From Pseudomonas extremaustralis (GTDB lineage Bacteria; Pseudomonadota; Gammaproteobacteria; Pseudomonadales; Pseudomonadaceae): a DNA stretch of 64,000 nucleotides. The notes beneath the pieces are model-generated. The model was not told the DNA's origin, searched no databases, and was given only the letters and a program-made list of their open reading frames with translations. The position numbers and the translations under genes were made by a program. Where the stretch lies: the NCBI RefSeq assembly GCF_900102035.1, contig NZ_LT629689.1, forward strand, positions 2,774,001-2,838,000, written 5' to 3'. Positions 1 to 10,987 of the stretch are shown one piece after another. The first letter of the stretch is position 1. Each line of letters opens with the position of its first letter.

Positions 1-2375
1 AAAGGTGTGTAGATCGGCAACTGCTCCAGGGCACCGAGTGAGTCACGCCACTCGCGAGGGTAACGGACGTTGATCGGGAAACGAGCCAGCCCTTCAATCG
101 TCTCCCCGACGTTTTCACCGCCTATTGCGCCGGCCACGATCGACTGCACATCGGCAATATTTAACCCATAGCGGGCCGCAGCGTTACGATCTATATCCAC
201 GTCAATATAGCGGCCACCGGTCAGTCGTTCGGCCAACGCTGAACTGACACCTGGCACGTCCTTGGCTACACGTTCGACGGCTTGGGTTACGGCATCGATC
301 TCCGTCAGGTTGGTACCGGCAACTTTCACACCAATCGGGCTTTTGATACCGGTAGCCAGCATGTCAATGCGGTTACGAATCGGCGGTATCCAGATGTTGG
401 TCAAGCCTGGGACACGCACCACTCGGTCCAGCTCCTCCACGAGTTTTTCCTGGGTCATGCCTGGCCGCCATTGCTCGTGCGGCTTGAATTGGATGGTGGT
501 TTCGAACATTTCCAAAGGTGCGGGGTCAGTCGCGGTTTCAGCGCGGCCGGCTTTTCCGAATACGTGTTCGACCTCTGGAACTGTCTTTATCAGACGGTCA
601 GTCTGTTGAAGCAGTTGCGCGGCCTTCTGAGCCGATAATCCCGGCAGAGCTGATGGCATATAGAGCAGGTCCCCTTCGTCCAGCGGGGGAAGAAACTCAC
701 CACCCAGACGAGAGATCGGCCACAACGCGCTGACAAAGACCAGCAACGCAACCAGCAGTGTTACTTTGGGTCGACGTAATACGGCGTCCAGAGCGGGCTC
801 GTAGATCCGGATCAGCCAGCGATTTAGCGGATTCTGTTGCTCATTGGGAATTCGTCCACGAATCCAATACCCCATCAGCACCGGTACGAGAGTTACCGAC
901 AGTCCAGCCGCTGCGGCCATAGCGTAGGTTTTGGTGAACGCCAATGGACCGAATAGACGTCCTTCCTGAGCCTCCAGCGTGAACACCGGAATGAACGACA
1001 GGGTGATGATCAGCAGACAGAAGAACAATGCAGGTCCTACCTCGGCAGCCGCTTCGGTCATCACGTGCCAGTGATGCTCACCCTTGAGTTCCTCCCCTGG
1101 GTGGGCCATGTGCCAGGCCTCTACCTTCTTGTGGGCATTCTCGATCATCACCACTGCGGCGTCGACCATGGCGCCGATAGCGATGGCGATCCCGCCCAAG
1201 GACATGATGTTGGCATTGATGCCTTGGTAGCGCATGACGATGAAAGCAATCAACACCCCCACTGGAAGGGAGATAATTGCTACCAGGGATGAGCGCAGGT
1301 GCCAGAGAAAGATCCCGCAGACCAACGCGACGACGATGAACTCTTCGATCAGCTTGTGGCTGAGGTTTTCCACGGCACGATCAATCAACTTGCTGCGGTC
1401 GTAGGTGGTGACGATTTCTACCCCGGCCGGCAAACTGCTTTTCAGCTCGTCGAGTTTGGTTTTGACCGCCGCAATGGTTTCACGAGCATTCTTACCGCTG
1501 CGCAGAATCACCACGCCGCCGACAGTCTCACCTTCGCCATCCAGTTCGGTGATGCCTCGACGCATCTCAGGCCCCAACTGAATCGTGGCAACATCGCCCA
1601 GGGTGACCGGCACACCGCCGGTGCCCAGTTTGAGTGGGATAGCGCGAAAGTCATTGAGCGTCTTCAGGTAGCCGGAAGCTCGTACGATGAACTCTGTCTC
1701 CGCCATTTCCAGCACGGCCCCACCGGTTTCCTGATTGGCCTTGCCGATCGCCTCGGTCACCTCAGACTGCGTGATACCCAAGTTCGCCAACTTAAGCGGA
1801 TCGAGTTGGACCTGGTACTGTTTGACCATGCCACCCACGGTGGCCACTTCCGCAACGTTCGGCAGTGTCTTGAGCTCGAACTTGAGAAACCAATCCTGTA
1901 GGGCTCGCAGTTGCGCCAGATCGTGCCCACCACTGCGATCAACCAGCGCGTACTGAAAAATCCAGCCAACCCCTGTGGCATCAGGTCCTAAGGCGGGCTT
2001 GGCACTGGCCGGAAGGCGACTCTGTATCTGGCTCAGGTATTCCAACACCCGCGAGCGGGCCCAGTACAAGTCAGTTCCGTCTTCGAACAGCACGTAAACG
2101 AAGCTGTCGCCAAAGAAGGAATAACCGCGCACAGTCTTGGCCCCAGGCACTGAGAGCATGGTGGTTGCCAATGGATAGGTCACCTGGTTCTCGACGATCT
2201 GTGGGGCTTGGCCTGGATAAGGTGTACGGATAATTACCTGAACATCCGACAGGTCTGGCAATGCATCGATGGGCGTACTTTGAACCGCCCAGATACCCCA
2301 TGCCGTGACGAACAGCGTCGCCAGCAACACAAGAAAGCGGTTGGCCACCGACCAGCGAATAAGGGCCGCAATCAT
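1..2375 (-). CDS. cusA: CusA-type heavy-metal RND efflux pump (3' end off window)
   Basis: Inner-membrane RND transporter that would drive Cu(I)/Ag(I) through a CusCBA-like tripartite pump. The gene reads leftward from an ATG at 2373-2375 and is still open at base 1, so about 791 N-terminal residues of a family of roughly 1,040-1,060 are visible. The start reads [16 protein letters not shown], a typical first transmembrane helix, and near residue 400 there is [15 protein letters not shown], a hallmark of heavy-metal RND pumps. Its ATG overlaps the cusB stop by 4 bp, indicating translational coupling. CzcA is the alternative; the CusF-like tail on the neighbouring CusB favours copper/silver. 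Confidence 0.93.
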   Translation of the reverse strand, partial: MIAALIRWSVANRFLVLLATLFVTAWGIWAVQSTPIDALPDLSDVQVIIRTPYPGQAPQIVENQVTYPLATTMLSVPGAKTVRGYSFFGDSFVYVLFEDGTDLYWARSRVLEYLSQIQSRLPASAKPALGPDATGVGWIFQYALVDRSGGHDLAQLRALQDWFLKFELKTLPNVAEVATVGGMVKQYQVQLDPLKLANLGITQSEVTEAIGKANQETGGAVLEMAETEFIVRASGYLKTLNDFRAIPLKLGTGGVPVTLGDVATIQLGPEMRRGITELDGEGETVGGVVILRSGKNARETIAAVKTKLDELKSSLPAGVEIVTTYDRSKLIDRAVENLSHKLIEEFIVVALVCGIFLWHLRSSLVAIISLPVGVLIAFIVMRYQGINANIMSLGGIAIAIGAMVDAAVVMIENAHKKVEAWHMAHPGEELKGEHHWHVMTEAAAEVGPALFFCLLIITLSFIPVFTLEAQEGRLFGPLAFTKTYAMAAAAGLSVTLVPVLMGYWIRGRIPNEQQNPLNRWLIRIYEPALDAVLRRPKVTLLVALLVFVSALWPISRLGGEFLPPLDEGDLLYMPSALPGLSAQKAAQLLQQTDRLIKTVPEVEHVFGKAGRAETATDPAPLEMFETTIQFKPHEQWRPGMTQEKLVEELDRVVRVPGLTNIWIPPIRNRIDMLATGIKSPIGVKVAGTNLTEIDAVTQAVERVAKDVPGVSSALAERLTGGRYIDVDIDRNAAARYGLNIADVQSIVAGAIGGENVGETIEGLARFPINVRYPREWRDSLGALEQLPIYTP

Positions 2376-3856
2376 GGCTGGCTCCCAGAGCGTTCCAGAC
2401 GCTCAACGCGCAGACCATCATCCGTCTGGCTGACAGCAATCCGAACCTTGTCGCCCGTTTTTAGGCCCTTCATCAGAGCTGGAGTGGCGAGAGGGAAAGT
2501 CATCGTCATGCCTGGCATACCCAATGTCTTGAAGGGACCGTGGGCGAGCGTGACTTCTTTGTCGTTGATCTCAACGATCTGACCATCGGCCTCATGCAAA
2601 GCTCCGACGGTTACAGTAGATGGCGAAACGTCCAATGAGCTTGCGACAACGCCCTTGAGACTGGCCTCCGAGTCGAGCAGGAACTGGCCAGAGGTCACCA
2701 CTTTCTGCCCCTCTTCCAAGCCTTTCAATATAGCCGTCTTGCCATCGTTATCCTGTCCTAACTGCACCTCCACCGGGCGATATCGACCAGCGTCTTCAGA
2801 GAGCATCACCAACGCACGTCGACCGGTACGAATGACGGCCTCGCTCGGCACCCACAAAACACTTTGCTCCGTCGAACGGTTGAGGCTTACCTGTGCGGTC
2901 AAACCTGGTCTAAGTCGACCATCCGGATTGGGTAACTCGACTCGAACGCGAAGTGTGCGACTGTCCGAACTGGTTTCCGGAAGAATCGCACTTACGACGC
3001 CCTTGAGCACAACTCCAGGGAACGCGGACAAACGCGCTTCGGCTGCTTGCCCTATGACGATTGACCCAGCTTCCGACTCTGGTACAGCCACGGCCAGCCA
3101 GACACTGCTCAAACCATTAACACGAGCCAGCGTCTCGCCTGCGGCCACCGTCATACCTTCACGCACACTCAGTTCTTGAAGCACACCACCAATAGGGGTG
3201 GTCAGAGTCAGGTTCGGCTGAACCTTGCCACTGCGCTCAACTTGAGCAATTAACGAAGTTGGCATTCCGGTTAGCCGCAATCGCTGCCGGGCCGCTGTAA
3301 GCAAGCCAGCATCGCCACTACGCTTGAGGGCGAGAAATTCCTCCTGAGCAGCTGCCCAATCCGGAACCAACATATCTGCCAAGGCGGCATTCGCTTTCAG
3401 CACATCACCAGGTGCATGGGCATACACGCGCTCGACAAAACCCGCCGTACGGGCCTGAATGACTGCAACGTCCCGTTCGTTGAAGGCCAGCACACCTACC
3501 ACGTTCAGTGTCGAGGCAAATAAGCCTCGACTGACACTTGCCAATCGCATACCAAGGTTCTGAGTCAGGCTTGGATCAATTCGAATGGCAGCGCTGTCCC
3601 CCTTGGTATCTGCGTATTGAGGGATCATCTGCATGTCCATGAAGGGTGACTTACCCGGTTTATCGAATTTCTGTTGTGGGTACATTGGGTCATACCAATA
3701 CAGAACTTTTCGATCAGCAGAGGCTTTGGGTTCCTGATCCTGCACAACACCAGCTACTCCGCTCATTCGCGGTTGAGCTAACCAGTAACCACCGGCAACA
3801 CCCAAGGCAATCGAGATGCCGACGACTAAAGTCCCTTTCCATACTTTAAAAATCAT
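2372..3856 (-). CDS. cusB: CusB-type periplasmic adaptor with fused CusF-like domain
   Basis: Membrane-fusion protein (494 aa) linking the RND pump to the outer-membrane channel. One N-terminal hydrophobic anchor (about residues 9-27) is followed by a heavy-metal-binding segment ([20 protein letters not shown]), hairpin/barrel domains with the usual RND adaptor pattern, and a C-terminal extension of about 80 residues ([17 protein letters not shown]) that matches CusF, the periplasmic Cu(I) chaperone. In E. coli CusF is separate; the fusion puts chaperone and adaptor in one chain. It overlaps cusA and cusC by 4 bp at each end, so the three genes form one operon read leftward. Confidence 0.92.
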   Translation of the reverse strand: MIFKVWKGTLVVGISIALGVAGGYWLAQPRMSGVAGVVQDQEPKASADRKVLYWYDPMYPQQKFDKPGKSPFMDMQMIPQYADTKGDSAAIRIDPSLTQNLGMRLASVSRGLFASTLNVVGVLAFNERDVAVIQARTAGFVERVYAHAPGDVLKANAALADMLVPDWAAAQEEFLALKRSGDAGLLTAARQRLRLTGMPTSLIAQVERSGKVQPNLTLTTPIGGVLQELSVREGMTVAAGETLARVNGLSSVWLAVAVPESEAGSIVIGQAAEARLSAFPGVVLKGVVSAILPETSSDSRTLRVRVELPNPDGRLRPGLTAQVSLNRSTEQSVLWVPSEAVIRTGRRALVMLSEDAGRYRPVEVQLGQDNDGKTAILKGLEEGQKVVTSGQFLLDSEASLKGVVASSLDVSPSTVTVGALHEADGQIVEINDKEVTLAHGPFKTLGMPGMTMTFPLATPALMKGLKTGDKVRIAVSQTDDGLRVERLERSGSQP

Positions 3857-5115
3857 TGAGCGGACTCCCCGTAGGAGAAATACAGGCGAGCGCTGGTAAG
3901 AGCACGTTGCTCTTCAACGTCAATCTGCTTGAGACGGGCTTCGATGAGTTCGCGTCGGGCGGCCACAACCGATTTCAAATCACCCTTGCCGGAGCGGTAG
4001 CTGGCCATGGTGAGTTCGACCTTTTCTTTAGCCAGCGGCAACAAGCTTTCCTGATTACGGTTGACTGAACGATTGAGGCGCTCGTAGTCGGCCAGTTCAT
4101 CCTCTAGTTGCTGGGTATGCTCGCGTGACAGGGCTTCGCGCTCAGCCTCAAGCTGGTTTAGTTCGGCGTGCTTGGCCGCAATCTTGGGGTTTTGCCGAGA
4201 GTCAGGAAACAGCGGGAGATCCCATGAAAACTGCACGCTGACCATATCACCGAACTGTTGGCCGCGATGCTGATAGTCGAATTCCCAGCTCCAGTCAGAT
4301 TGCTTTTCCGCCTTAGCTTCACGAATCTTGGCTTGTGCTTCTCGGGTCATCGGCACAAAAGCAGCTAGTTCGGGGTGATGTTGCAGCTTATGGGAGTAAC
4401 CAGAGGTTTCGATGGGCCAATCAGGCAAGCTGCCCACCGGTTTGTCATTGGCGGCAGGGCCAATCCAGCGCTTGAGGGCAGCCCGGGCCTGCGCACGTTG
4501 GCGAACTAAATCATCCTGCAGCTCGGCCAGTTGAGCAGCTTCCTGTTTAGGTGTGACCGCATCGGCGGGTTGAGCGCGGCCACCCGCAATCTGTGACCGG
4601 ACGGTATCGCTTAGAAGACGGTTTTCTTTATAGAAGTCCTGGAACATCACATCTTTACGCTCAACCGAGTAGCTACTGATCCAGGCCAGTGCCGTGGACT
4701 GTCGGACGTTCAGACGCGCCACTCGACGCTCGGCGGACGCTCTATCAACAGCCGCATCCGCGACCTCGATACGTGCTTTGCGCTTGTCGCTGTTAGGCAT
4801 CTCCTGCCTGATCCCGACCACTTGCATGGTCATGAAGTCCTGGTCGATGCTCCATCTGTCCGGACCACCAATGGGGTAGTTCTGGACGCCCAGCAGTAGC
4901 TTGGGATCTGGTAGTTCGCCAGCGGGAATGGCCGCGCTGGTGGCTGCTTGAATTTTGGCGTCTTGTGCGGTCAACGACGGTGCATTGTTTTCGGCCAGCC
5001 GCAAAGCTTCATCGAGTGTCAATACGCCAGCGAGGCACGGCAATGCCAGTACGCTTGCCGCCAGGCCGGCCACAAGGGACCAACCTGTGCAATAGCACTT
5101 GAAGTTCATGTTCAC
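3853..5115 (-). CDS. cusC: CusC/TolC-family outer-membrane efflux protein
   Basis: Outer-membrane channel of the copper RND pump (420 aa). After a signal-like N-terminus ending near ALPCLAG it shows the OEP family repeat: LTLDEALRLAENNAP at about residue 33, long amphipathic helices, and a second helical half (residues about 280-400). No clear lipobox is seen, unlike classical CusC, so it may be non-lipidated like the CzcC group. It is the first gene of the cusCBA operon, with its stop overlapping the cusB start. Confidence 0.88.
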   Translation of the reverse strand: MNMNFKCYCTGWSLVAGLAASVLALPCLAGVLTLDEALRLAENNAPSLTAQDAKIQAATSAAIPAGELPDPKLLLGVQNYPIGGPDRWSIDQDFMTMQVVGIRQEMPNSDKRKARIEVADAAVDRASAERRVARLNVRQSTALAWISSYSVERKDVMFQDFYKENRLLSDTVRSQIAGGRAQPADAVTPKQEAAQLAELQDDLVRQRAQARAALKRWIGPAANDKPVGSLPDWPIETSGYSHKLQHHPELAAFVPMTREAQAKIREAKAEKQSDWSWEFDYQHRGQQFGDMVSVQFSWDLPLFPDSRQNPKIAAKHAELNQLEAEREALSREHTQQLEDELADYERLNRSVNRNQESLLPLAKEKVELTMASYRSGKGDLKSVVAARRELIEARLKQIDVEEQRALTSARLYFSYGESAQ

Positions 5116-5208
5116 GATTCCTGTGATGATCCACCGCGCGCTTCATAAGACATGCGCGCAGATATGCCATCCCGCTAAAGCGGAATGAGGCTCAGTGTGG
5201 TACAGGAA

Positions 5209-5550
5209 TCAAGTACGGGGCGGTCGCCATACCCCTGAAGGGGTTTGTACGAGTGGGAAATGGCTGGAGAAGGGCAGAACGAGAGGACTGGACAAGGTGA
5301 TAGGAGGCTTGATGATCGAGACTTGCAGCATACCGCCAGTTTTGCATTCCTGGCCCGGCTTACAGGGTTTTCCATGCTCGGTGGGACTTTTCATGTCGTG
5401 GCAGCAGTCTTGCCCCATACCATCCATCATCGCCATGCCCATGGTTTTCATCGGGCATGGTTCAGTCGATGCCTGAACACCCGCCATCCCGCTGAGGGGA
5501 AGCGCCAAGCTAATCAGGAAAATTAGGCAAAACCGCAGGTAGCGTTTCAT
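5209..5550 (-). CDS. CzcI-like small secreted metal-binding protein
   Basis: A 113-residue protein with an N-terminal signal peptide (cleavage near GMAGVQA) followed by a Cys/Met/His-rich segment (CPMKTMGMAMMDGMGQDCC, then two further Cys), resembling the small CzcI/DUF2946-type proteins often found just upstream of cus/czc operons. It is probably a periplasmic metal-binding or sensing accessory. It lies 93 bp upstream of cusC on the same strand and may head the cus transcript. Exact function is unknown. Confidence 0.7.
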   Translation of the reverse strand: MKRYLRFCLIFLISLALPLSGMAGVQASTEPCPMKTMGMAMMDGMGQDCCHDMKSPTEHGKPCKPGQECKTGGMLQVSIIKPPITLSSPLVLPFSSHFPLVQTPSGVWRPPRT

Positions 5551-5624
5551 GAGCTGGAGTGTAGACGGTGCAAATGGCCCTTACAATTCACCCTTGAGAC
5601 TCCTTTGTCGGCTATCACCAACCG

Positions 5625-6563
5625 CTATGCGGCGCTCATTTCCATTACTGGGCTTAAAGTACCTAACCATGCTATGAGACAAATAATGATGACTGCCATT
5701 GAAAATTCGAGCTTCATGCTACGGCGCAAGGCATTGACCGCGACAGCATAGTCTCCATTTCGAACAGAACGTTCCAAGAGCGGGCTTAGGTGAAAACGGT
5801 TGAGCGTCGCTAATACGATCATCCCGGCAAAGAGCAGGACCTTCAAAAATAGCAACTCGCCATAAGTGCTGAGCATCACCTCATCGAGATTTGGCCCAAC
5901 GATAAATAGGTAGTTCGCCACTCCCGTAATGCTGATGATCACTACAATCACCGCGCCGGCCGATTCAAACCCTGTCAGTACCCGAGCAAGAATTCGTGCT
6001 TCTCGCTCACCTTTCAGTGATTTCAAACGCAGCAGCAGGGCAAATGCCGCTAGCGCACCCAACCAACCGCCTGCGGCCAAAAGATGGAAGATGTCGCTAA
6101 TAAAGTGCCAGTAGCGACGGCTTCCCTCGTCCATTGCTCCGTGCCCCGTCCATGCCAGCGTCGCTAGCGCAATCGCGCCACAGACAGTGACAATCCAAAG
6201 ACTCAGTGTTGGAAAGCGCTTGTTCAGGGAAACGCCAATAATTGCCGTCACCAACGCCCCTATTCGGACCATCCAGGTCAAACCGACGTCAGTCCCCATG
6301 AGAACCATTTGAAAAATATGGTGATGTAGCTCCATAAAGCCCGATACGCCACTCATTGCTTTCGCAAGCAACAGCATGGCTGCAAGGGACAGAGCTACAC
6401 CTACAACAGATGTACCGTAAAGAAGCGACTCAAAATTCAAAACCGCTCCCGATACTCTTTCTTTACCCCTCAGGCTATAAAGACCGAAAATTGCCAGTCC
6501 AAATAAGAGCATAAGATCGAAATAAAGGGCAAAGCGAACAGCGATATTTATTGAGTCGCTCAT
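5625..6563 (-). CDS. copD: CopD copper resistance inner-membrane protein
   Basis: Polytopic membrane protein (312 aa) of the CopD family, with about eight hydrophobic segments and the family pattern of membrane His residues (LHHHIF near residue 80, [30 protein letters not shown] near 155). In Pseudomonas CopD acts with CopC in copper uptake or trafficking across the inner membrane. It lies 3 bp downstream of copC, so the two form a leftward pair. Confidence 0.9.
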   Translation of the reverse strand: MSDSINIAVRFALYFDLMLLFGLAIFGLYSLRGKERVSGAVLNFESLLYGTSVVGVALSLAAMLLLAKAMSGVSGFMELHHHIFQMVLMGTDVGLTWMVRIGALVTAIIGVSLNKRFPTLSLWIVTVCGAIALATLAWTGHGAMDEGSRRYWHFISDIFHLLAAGGWLGALAAFALLLRLKSLKGEREARILARVLTGFESAGAVIVVIISITGVANYLFIVGPNLDEVMLSTYGELLFLKVLLFAGMIVLATLNRFHLSPLLERSVRNGDYAVAVNALRRSMKLEFSMAVIIICLIAWLGTLSPVMEMSAA

Positions 6564-6566
6564 GAA

Positions 6567-6950
6567 TCATTTCACTTTGAAGGAAAAGTTACCGGTAATC
6601 GGGTGAGTGTCCGAGGAGACGGCACGCCATTCGACTTTATAAGTACCCGTGGTCAATGGCGATGCGGGCGTGATAACCATCGTCTTCGGATCACTGCCAC
6701 CTGCAACGCCGGCTTTTACGCCCATAGGAGAGTTCGGCATGCCAGGCATATCGGTCATGATCAGTTTGGCACCAGAGAACTGAGTCGTTAGATTCTCAGA
6801 AAAGTGCAGTTCAATTTTAGAAGGAGCCGCCGCATCCGACCCTTCAGCGGGAGTAGAAGAAACCAGCTTTGGATGCGCCTGAGCAACTGCACTCAGAAGC
6901 AAACCCGCAGTCAGCGCAACAGCTACGGTGGTAGTTTTAAGGAATGACAT
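6567..6950 (-). CDS. copC: CopC periplasmic copper-binding protein
   Basis: Periplasmic copper carrier (127 aa) with a signal peptide ending VAQA, so that His26 becomes the mature N-terminus (HPKLVSSTPAEG), the Cu(II) ligand in the family. A Met-rich Cu(I) loop (MTDMPGMPNSPMG) and the second His motif (SSDTHPITGNF) are present. It pairs with copD downstream. A CopR-type box lies at 7148-7162 on the same strand, about 200 bp upstream. Confidence 0.95.
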   Translation of the reverse strand: MSFLKTTTVAVALTAGLLLSAVAQAHPKLVSSTPAEGSDAAAPSKIELHFSENLTTQFSGAKLIMTDMPGMPNSPMGVKAGVAGGSDPKTMVITPASPLTTGTYKVEWRAVSSDTHPITGNFSFKVK

Positions 6951-7309
6951 GCAAGACTCCTCACAGCAAGAGCTGTTGGTTCTAGGTTTTTTAGGGAATA
7001 TCTAGTTTTTACTTTTTGACGCTTGTTAAAGCCACTGGCGAATACCTAGCAGATTCCGTGTCCTAGGGCGGGCTGGACAGGAAGAAATCACAAGAACTCT
7101 AACGTCACAGTGCGAGTACACGATGCCACATGAACGCAAACTATTCGATTACATTTCAGTCAGCTTGAGGTGGGATTTTGGACACTGATAAGCGCGTATA
7201 CAGGGCCGAATACGTGACTCCCTTTGCGACGCGCCAAGAGGTTTCCGTCATCCACGAACGTTCCCTTTGAGCTAACCACATGCTGCTATATATATATGAG
7301 CAACGGGCC
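6951..7309. other. Intergenic region upstream of copC
   Basis: About 360 bp between copC and the end of copS without a convincing gene. It is AT-rich near copC and contains a minus-strand CopR-type box at 7148-7162. A short open frame in it overlaps copS and has no family features. Confidence 0.6.
7148..7162 (-). promoter_or_regulatory. CopR-type box upstream of copC
   Basis: Reads TGACTGAAATGTAAT on the minus strand, matching the box shared by five other sites here (TGACAnnnnnGTAAT). It is about 200 bp upstream of the copC start in the same orientation, so copCD is probably activated by CopRS. Confidence 0.65.
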
Positions 7310-8698
7310 TTACGCCTTTTTTTCATCCGCACAAGGGAGTTCAATATGAAAGGCTGTTTTTCCGCTTGATGACGTACACCAAATCTTGCCGTCATGCGCT
7401 TCTATGATTGATCGAGTGATCGACAAACCTAGCCCTGCATTGCTTGGGCTCCCTTCTCTGCGAGCCGGGTCCACGCGATAAAAACGATCGAACAACTTTT
7501 CAAGATGCTCAGGCGCGATTGGCTTTCCAGGGTTCTCCACGGAGACCGATATTGAAGTTCCTTTCTGCCGGATATCGACACTAATACACTCCCCTTCGGG
7601 GGTGTACCGGAGTGCATTTGAGAGCAGATTAGAGATGGCCCTGTCGAGCATAAGGACGTCACCTCGGACGCTCCCCCTCCCTGTGACTTTGAGGTCGATC
7701 CCTCGCTCATCAGCAAGCAAGCGGTAGTATTCGAGTAATTTCTCTACTACCGCTACCAGGTCTATCGGTTTGTTTTCATGTGTAATCAGACCGTTGTCTG
7801 ATTTCGCCAGAAAAAGCATGTCATCAATCATCCGGCCCATACGTTTTAAATCATCAAGATTTGAGTACAGATTATCTTCGTAGTCCTCAATATTCCTTTT
7901 TCTAGATAAAACCACTTCAGTGTGAGTCATCAAATTACTGACCGGCGTTCGTAATTCGTGAGCAATGTCCGCAGAGAAGTTCGATAAACGAACAAACGCA
8001 TCGTCCAATCTGGATAACATTGCGTTGAACGACAACACCATCTGCTGGAGCTCTTTAGGAACGGGACCTAACGGAATACGCTCTTTGAGTGATTTAGCTG
8101 ACATTGAAGCCGCGACCTGAGTAACTAGGCGGATAGGCCGTAGGCCACTACTCGCGACCATCCAGCCCAGTGCAGCACTGACCAGCGCGCTGATCACCAG
8201 CCCTATCCAAAACCAGCGTTCAAGCGTCTCGAAGAAAGCCATATGTTGAGTAACATCAAAGATCAACATCACGGTCAATGGCTTGTCTTGCCCTGTCACA
8301 ATGGCTTGTGCCGTCACTCCTCGAAATACCTGCTCCTCATCTCGCCACTCCCAGACATTGCTGTTTGTGATTGTTCGGTAGTCTTCCGGCACTACGATCG
8401 GACCAGGATCAGCAAACAGGAGCTTGCCGTCACCATCGATGATAAGTGCTGTCAAATCACGATGAGCACCAAGCAGCGCCTCCAGCTCGGGCTTAACATC
8501 ACTGAACTGATCAATGCTATTCAACCCAGTCAAAATTCTTTGCGTCGAGTGAAGCTTTTCGTTCAGCGCCTGCTGATCCAGCATCTTGAAGTGATGCCGG
8601 CTAAGGTTGTTAAAACTGAGTCCGGCGACGGTGAGCACAGCTGTTACAGCAAGCATGAACATCAGGCTCATGCGGGTAGTCAGTGACATTCGCTTCAT
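7310..8698 (-). CDS. copS: CopS copper-sensing histidine kinase
   Basis: Membrane sensor kinase (462 aa) of the CusS/CopS class. Two membrane helices (about residues 9-29 and 163-183) flank a periplasmic sensor of about 130 residues; then come HAMP, the H-box [15 protein letters not shown] with phospho-acceptor His247, the N-box ([15 protein letters not shown]) and the G-boxes ([11 protein letters not shown]). It would detect periplasmic copper and phosphorylate CopR. Its ATG overlaps the copR stop by 4 bp. Confidence 0.94.
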   Translation of the reverse strand: MKRMSLTTRMSLMFMLAVTAVLTVAGLSFNNLSRHHFKMLDQQALNEKLHSTQRILTGLNSIDQFSDVKPELEALLGAHRDLTALIIDGDGKLLFADPGPIVVPEDYRTITNSNVWEWRDEEQVFRGVTAQAIVTGQDKPLTVMLIFDVTQHMAFFETLERWFWIGLVISALVSAALGWMVASSGLRPIRLVTQVAASMSAKSLKERIPLGPVPKELQQMVLSFNAMLSRLDDAFVRLSNFSADIAHELRTPVSNLMTHTEVVLSRKRNIEDYEDNLYSNLDDLKRMGRMIDDMLFLAKSDNGLITHENKPIDLVAVVEKLLEYYRLLADERGIDLKVTGRGSVRGDVLMLDRAISNLLSNALRYTPEGECISVDIRQKGTSISVSVENPGKPIAPEHLEKLFDRFYRVDPARREGSPSNAGLGLSITRSIIEAHDGKIWCTSSSGKTAFHIELPCADEKKA

Positions 8699-9384
8699 TC
8701 CGACCCCGAGTCCGGTGCGTCCAACATGTAACCCATCCCCCGAGAGGTGTGGATCAGCTTGACCTCAAAATCATCATCAATCTTCGCTCTGAGCCTCCTG
8801 ACCGCGACCTCGATGACGTTGGTATCGCTGTCGAAGTTCATATCCCAAACTTGGGAAGCAATAAGTGACTTGGGGAGAACCTCGCCTCGACGACGGAGCA
8901 GCAATTCGAGTAACGCAAACTCTTTGGCTGTGAGATCTATACGTTTGCCTCCACGGACAACCCTGCGCTTGAGCAGGTCAACCTCAAGATCCGCCAATTT
9001 CATGTGGGTTTGGGAGGGGGCTGTGCTCCCTCTTCGCAGCAGCGTTCTGACGCGGGCCAGCAATTCAGAAAATGCGAAGGGTTTTATAAGGTAATCGTCT
9101 GCCCCCAGCTCAAGTCCTTTGACGCGATCCTCAACGCGGTCTCGCGCCGTGAGAAAAAGCACGGGGACATTTTTTCCGGATGCTCGCACCTTCTGAAGTA
9201 CTTCCCATCCGTCCAGCCCAGGCATCATCACATCGAGAATCAGCAGGTCATACGCCTCGCTCAAAGCGTGCTGAAGCGCGTCTTGGCCATTGGTAAAGCG
9301 ATCAACATTGAACCCCGCCTCAGTGAGTCCTTGCTGCAAATAGATACCTATTTTGGGTTCGTCTTCCGCAACCAGAAGTCTCAT
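8695..9384 (-). CDS. copR: CopR response regulator (OmpR family)
   Basis: Response regulator of 229 aa, starting at the ATG giving [13 protein letters not shown]; a longer frame upstream adds 21 residues with no family match. The receiver domain has the acidic pair (EDE), phospho-acceptor Asp51 ([10 protein letters not shown]) and Lys near residue 101 (YLIKPF), followed by an OmpR winged helix ([16 protein letters not shown]). It would bind the CopR-type boxes at six places in this window. It overlaps copS by 4 bp and faces the PtrA-like gene at 9590 across a shared regulatory gap. Confidence 0.94.
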   Translation of the reverse strand: MRLLVAEDEPKIGIYLQQGLTEAGFNVDRFTNGQDALQHALSEAYDLLILDVMMPGLDGWEVLQKVRASGKNVPVLFLTARDRVEDRVKGLELGADDYLIKPFAFSELLARVRTLLRRGSTAPSQTHMKLADLEVDLLKRRVVRGGKRIDLTAKEFALLELLLRRRGEVLPKSLIASQVWDMNFDSDTNVIEVAVRRLRAKIDDDFEVKLIHTSRGMGYMLDAPDSGSE

Positions 9385-9448
9385 GGGGGTGGCTCTCAAA
9401 TAATTGTGAGGCTGAGTCTGCAACGAAATGCTTCTGCCAACCAGCAAC

Positions 9449-9463
9449 TGACAGAAAAGTAAT
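9449..9463 (+). promoter_or_regulatory. CopR-type box between copR and ptrA-like gene
   Basis: TGACAGAAAAGTAAT, oriented toward the gene at 9590 (about 127 bp away). It sits in the divergent gap with copRS, so it may also serve autoregulation of copRS. Confidence 0.7.
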
Positions 9464-9589
9464 ATTGGCTTCAGGTAGTTGTCAGCGAGCGCTGTCTAGG
9501 GTTCAAACATGAGTACTTCTTGGTGCTCGACCGACTCTTCAGCATGAAACCTAAGGGAGCCGGAAAATAAATCCATAAGGAGCTGTCCT

Positions 9590-9943
9590 ATGAATCGCCT
9601 AAAAGTCCTTTTCTTTGTGAGCTCGATACTCGTCTCGGCTTCTGCGTTGGCTGAAGGTGGCGCAGACCGGATCGCGGAGCGTATGGAGAGCCTGCGCGAC
9701 AAAGCAGAAGCAACCTTGGTACAAGCTGAAAAAGCCCCTGAAGGACAGCGCCATGTACACATGGCCGAGCATATGAAAATGCTGGGCGAAATCATGAGCC
9801 AGCTCCATCAAGATCACCCAAACGCATCAATGTCACCTCAGCAGCACCTCGCCTGGATGGAAAAACACGATGCTATGGTTGATGACGTTTTGAGCCAAAT
9901 GCAGCGCGAGCACAAACTGATGCTTTCTGAAAACCATCAGTGA
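9590..9943 (+). CDS. PtrA-type N-terminus small secreted protein
   Basis: Secreted protein of 117 aa. The signal peptide and start of the mature chain (ASALAEGGADRIAERMESL) match the PtrA-type N-terminus shared with the genes at 14502 and 22571. The rest is Met/His/Gln-rich and helical (HVHMAEHMKMLGEIMSQLHQDH), plausibly metal-binding. It has a CopR-type box about 127 bp upstream and probably belongs to the copper regulon. Biochemical role unknown. Confidence 0.75.
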   Translation: MNRLKVLFFVSSILVSASALAEGGADRIAERMESLRDKAEATLVQAEKAPEGQRHVHMAEHMKMLGEIMSQLHQDHPNASMSPQQHLAWMEKHDAMVDDVLSQMQREHKLMLSENHQ

Positions 9944-10021
9944 CCAACCAGGTCTCATTGGTTTTTTGAACCGGTCCTCTAAACACGGCGTCATTCGGGC
10001 GCCGCGTTTTCTTTTGAAAAC

Positions 10022-10036
10022 TTACAGAAATGTAGT
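10022..10036 (+). promoter_or_regulatory. CopR-type box upstream of cupredoxin gene
   Basis: TTACAGAAATGTAGT, a near match to the shared CopR-type box, 74 bp upstream of the cupredoxin ATG at 10110. Confidence 0.6.
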
Positions 10037-10109
10037 GTTCAGGTCAGTTAAGTGGCAGCTCCGCCCCTTTAGCATAGCCAGTGATTCGCTCTTAACCCAC
10101 GAGGTCACC

Positions 10110-10646
10110 ATGAAAAATAAGCTTATTACCCCAGTTATTGCGGCAATCACCCTACTCTTCGGTGCTACAGCGATGGCCAGCGCAGGTCATGGGAAAGAGG
10201 ATATTGGCCAGCCTGGAGTCGCCTCTGAGGTTACTCGCACGGTTGATGTGGAGATGGGTGATATTTTCTTCAAAACTAAAAACATCGACGTAAAGCCCGG
10301 TGAAACAGTTCGCTTTGTACTTCACAACAAAGGGGCGCTGCTGCACGAGTTCAATATCGGTCAGGCCGCTGCTCATGCGGCGCACCAAAAAGAAATGGCG
10401 AGCATGTTCCAGAATGGAACGCTTACACCCATCGGTGCTGGGAAGATGACGGGCAACATGGGCCACAGCATGGGAGGGATGAAGATGGTCGGAATGGAAC
10501 ATAACGACCCGAACAGCGTGCTGGTCGAGCCAGGAGCAACCAAGGAGTTGATCTGGACCTTCAACAACAGCGCCGGACTTCAATTTGCCTGCAACGTGCC
10601 AGGTCATTACCAGTCGGGGATGGTCGGTCAATTTGACTTGAAGTAA
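10110..10646 (+). CDS. Periplasmic cupredoxin-family copper protein
   Basis: Secreted cupredoxin of 178 aa. The start at 10110 follows GAGG and gives a proper signal peptide (cleavage near MASAGHG); a longer frame upstream lacks one. The domain shows VEMGDIFFKTKNIDVKPGETV, the first copper His (HNKGALLHEFNIG), a Met/His-rich insert (MTGNMGHSMGGMKMVGMEH) and the C-terminal ligand loop FACNVPGHYQSGM with Cys, His and Met. It probably binds or shuttles copper in the periplasm. It precedes the DUF2933 and P-type ATPase genes. Confidence 0.88.
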   Translation: MKNKLITPVIAAITLLFGATAMASAGHGKEDIGQPGVASEVTRTVDVEMGDIFFKTKNIDVKPGETVRFVLHNKGALLHEFNIGQAAAHAAHQKEMASMFQNGTLTPIGAGKMTGNMGHSMGGMKMVGMEHNDPNSVLVEPGATKELIWTFNNSAGLQFACNVPGHYQSGMVGQFDLK

Positions 10647-10739
10647 GCCTGAGCTGACAGCTAAAACCGCGTCGACGCGAGAGTTGACTACGCTCTGAGG
10701 CAGAGATCAGAGCAACTCGCTCACACTGGGGTCTAGATC

Positions 10740-10985
10740 ATGAATAACCATCAGCATCCGTTTGGAAGCACCACCCCTCCATTTTGGAGGCGCAAAACAG
10801 GCGTTGTACTGATCATGCTCATCGCGATCGGTGCCTTCTACGTGGTGCGGGAACATTTCAGCCACGTTTATCCGTATTTGCCCTATCTCATTCTGTTGAT
10901 CTGTCCATTGATGCATTTTTTTGGGCATGGACATGGCGGACATGATCATGGCGATCAGGCAGCAACCAACAAGGACGAAAAATAG
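10740..10985 (+). CDS. DUF2933 small membrane protein
   Basis: An 81-residue protein with two hydrophobic segments (about residues 20-35 and 47-62) and a His/Gly-rich tail ([16 protein letters not shown]), matching the DUF2933 family seen beside copper ATPases. Probably an inner-membrane metal-binding accessory. It ends 2 bp before the ATPase gene, so the two are co-transcribed. Confidence 0.75.
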   Translation: MNNHQHPFGSTTPPFWRRKTGVVLIMLIAIGAFYVVREHFSHVYPYLPYLILLICPLMHFFGHGHGGHDHGDQAATNKDEK

Positions 10986-10987
10986 CT

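Noticed and set aside
5551..5624. Possible CopR box upstream of the czcI/cus genes (TTGTAAG on the minus strand)
   Set aside because: Only one half-site resembles the consensus; too weak to call.
7156..7395. 79-codon minus-strand frame overlapping the end of copS
   Set aside because: Lies largely in non-coding DNA and over copS in another frame, with no domain.
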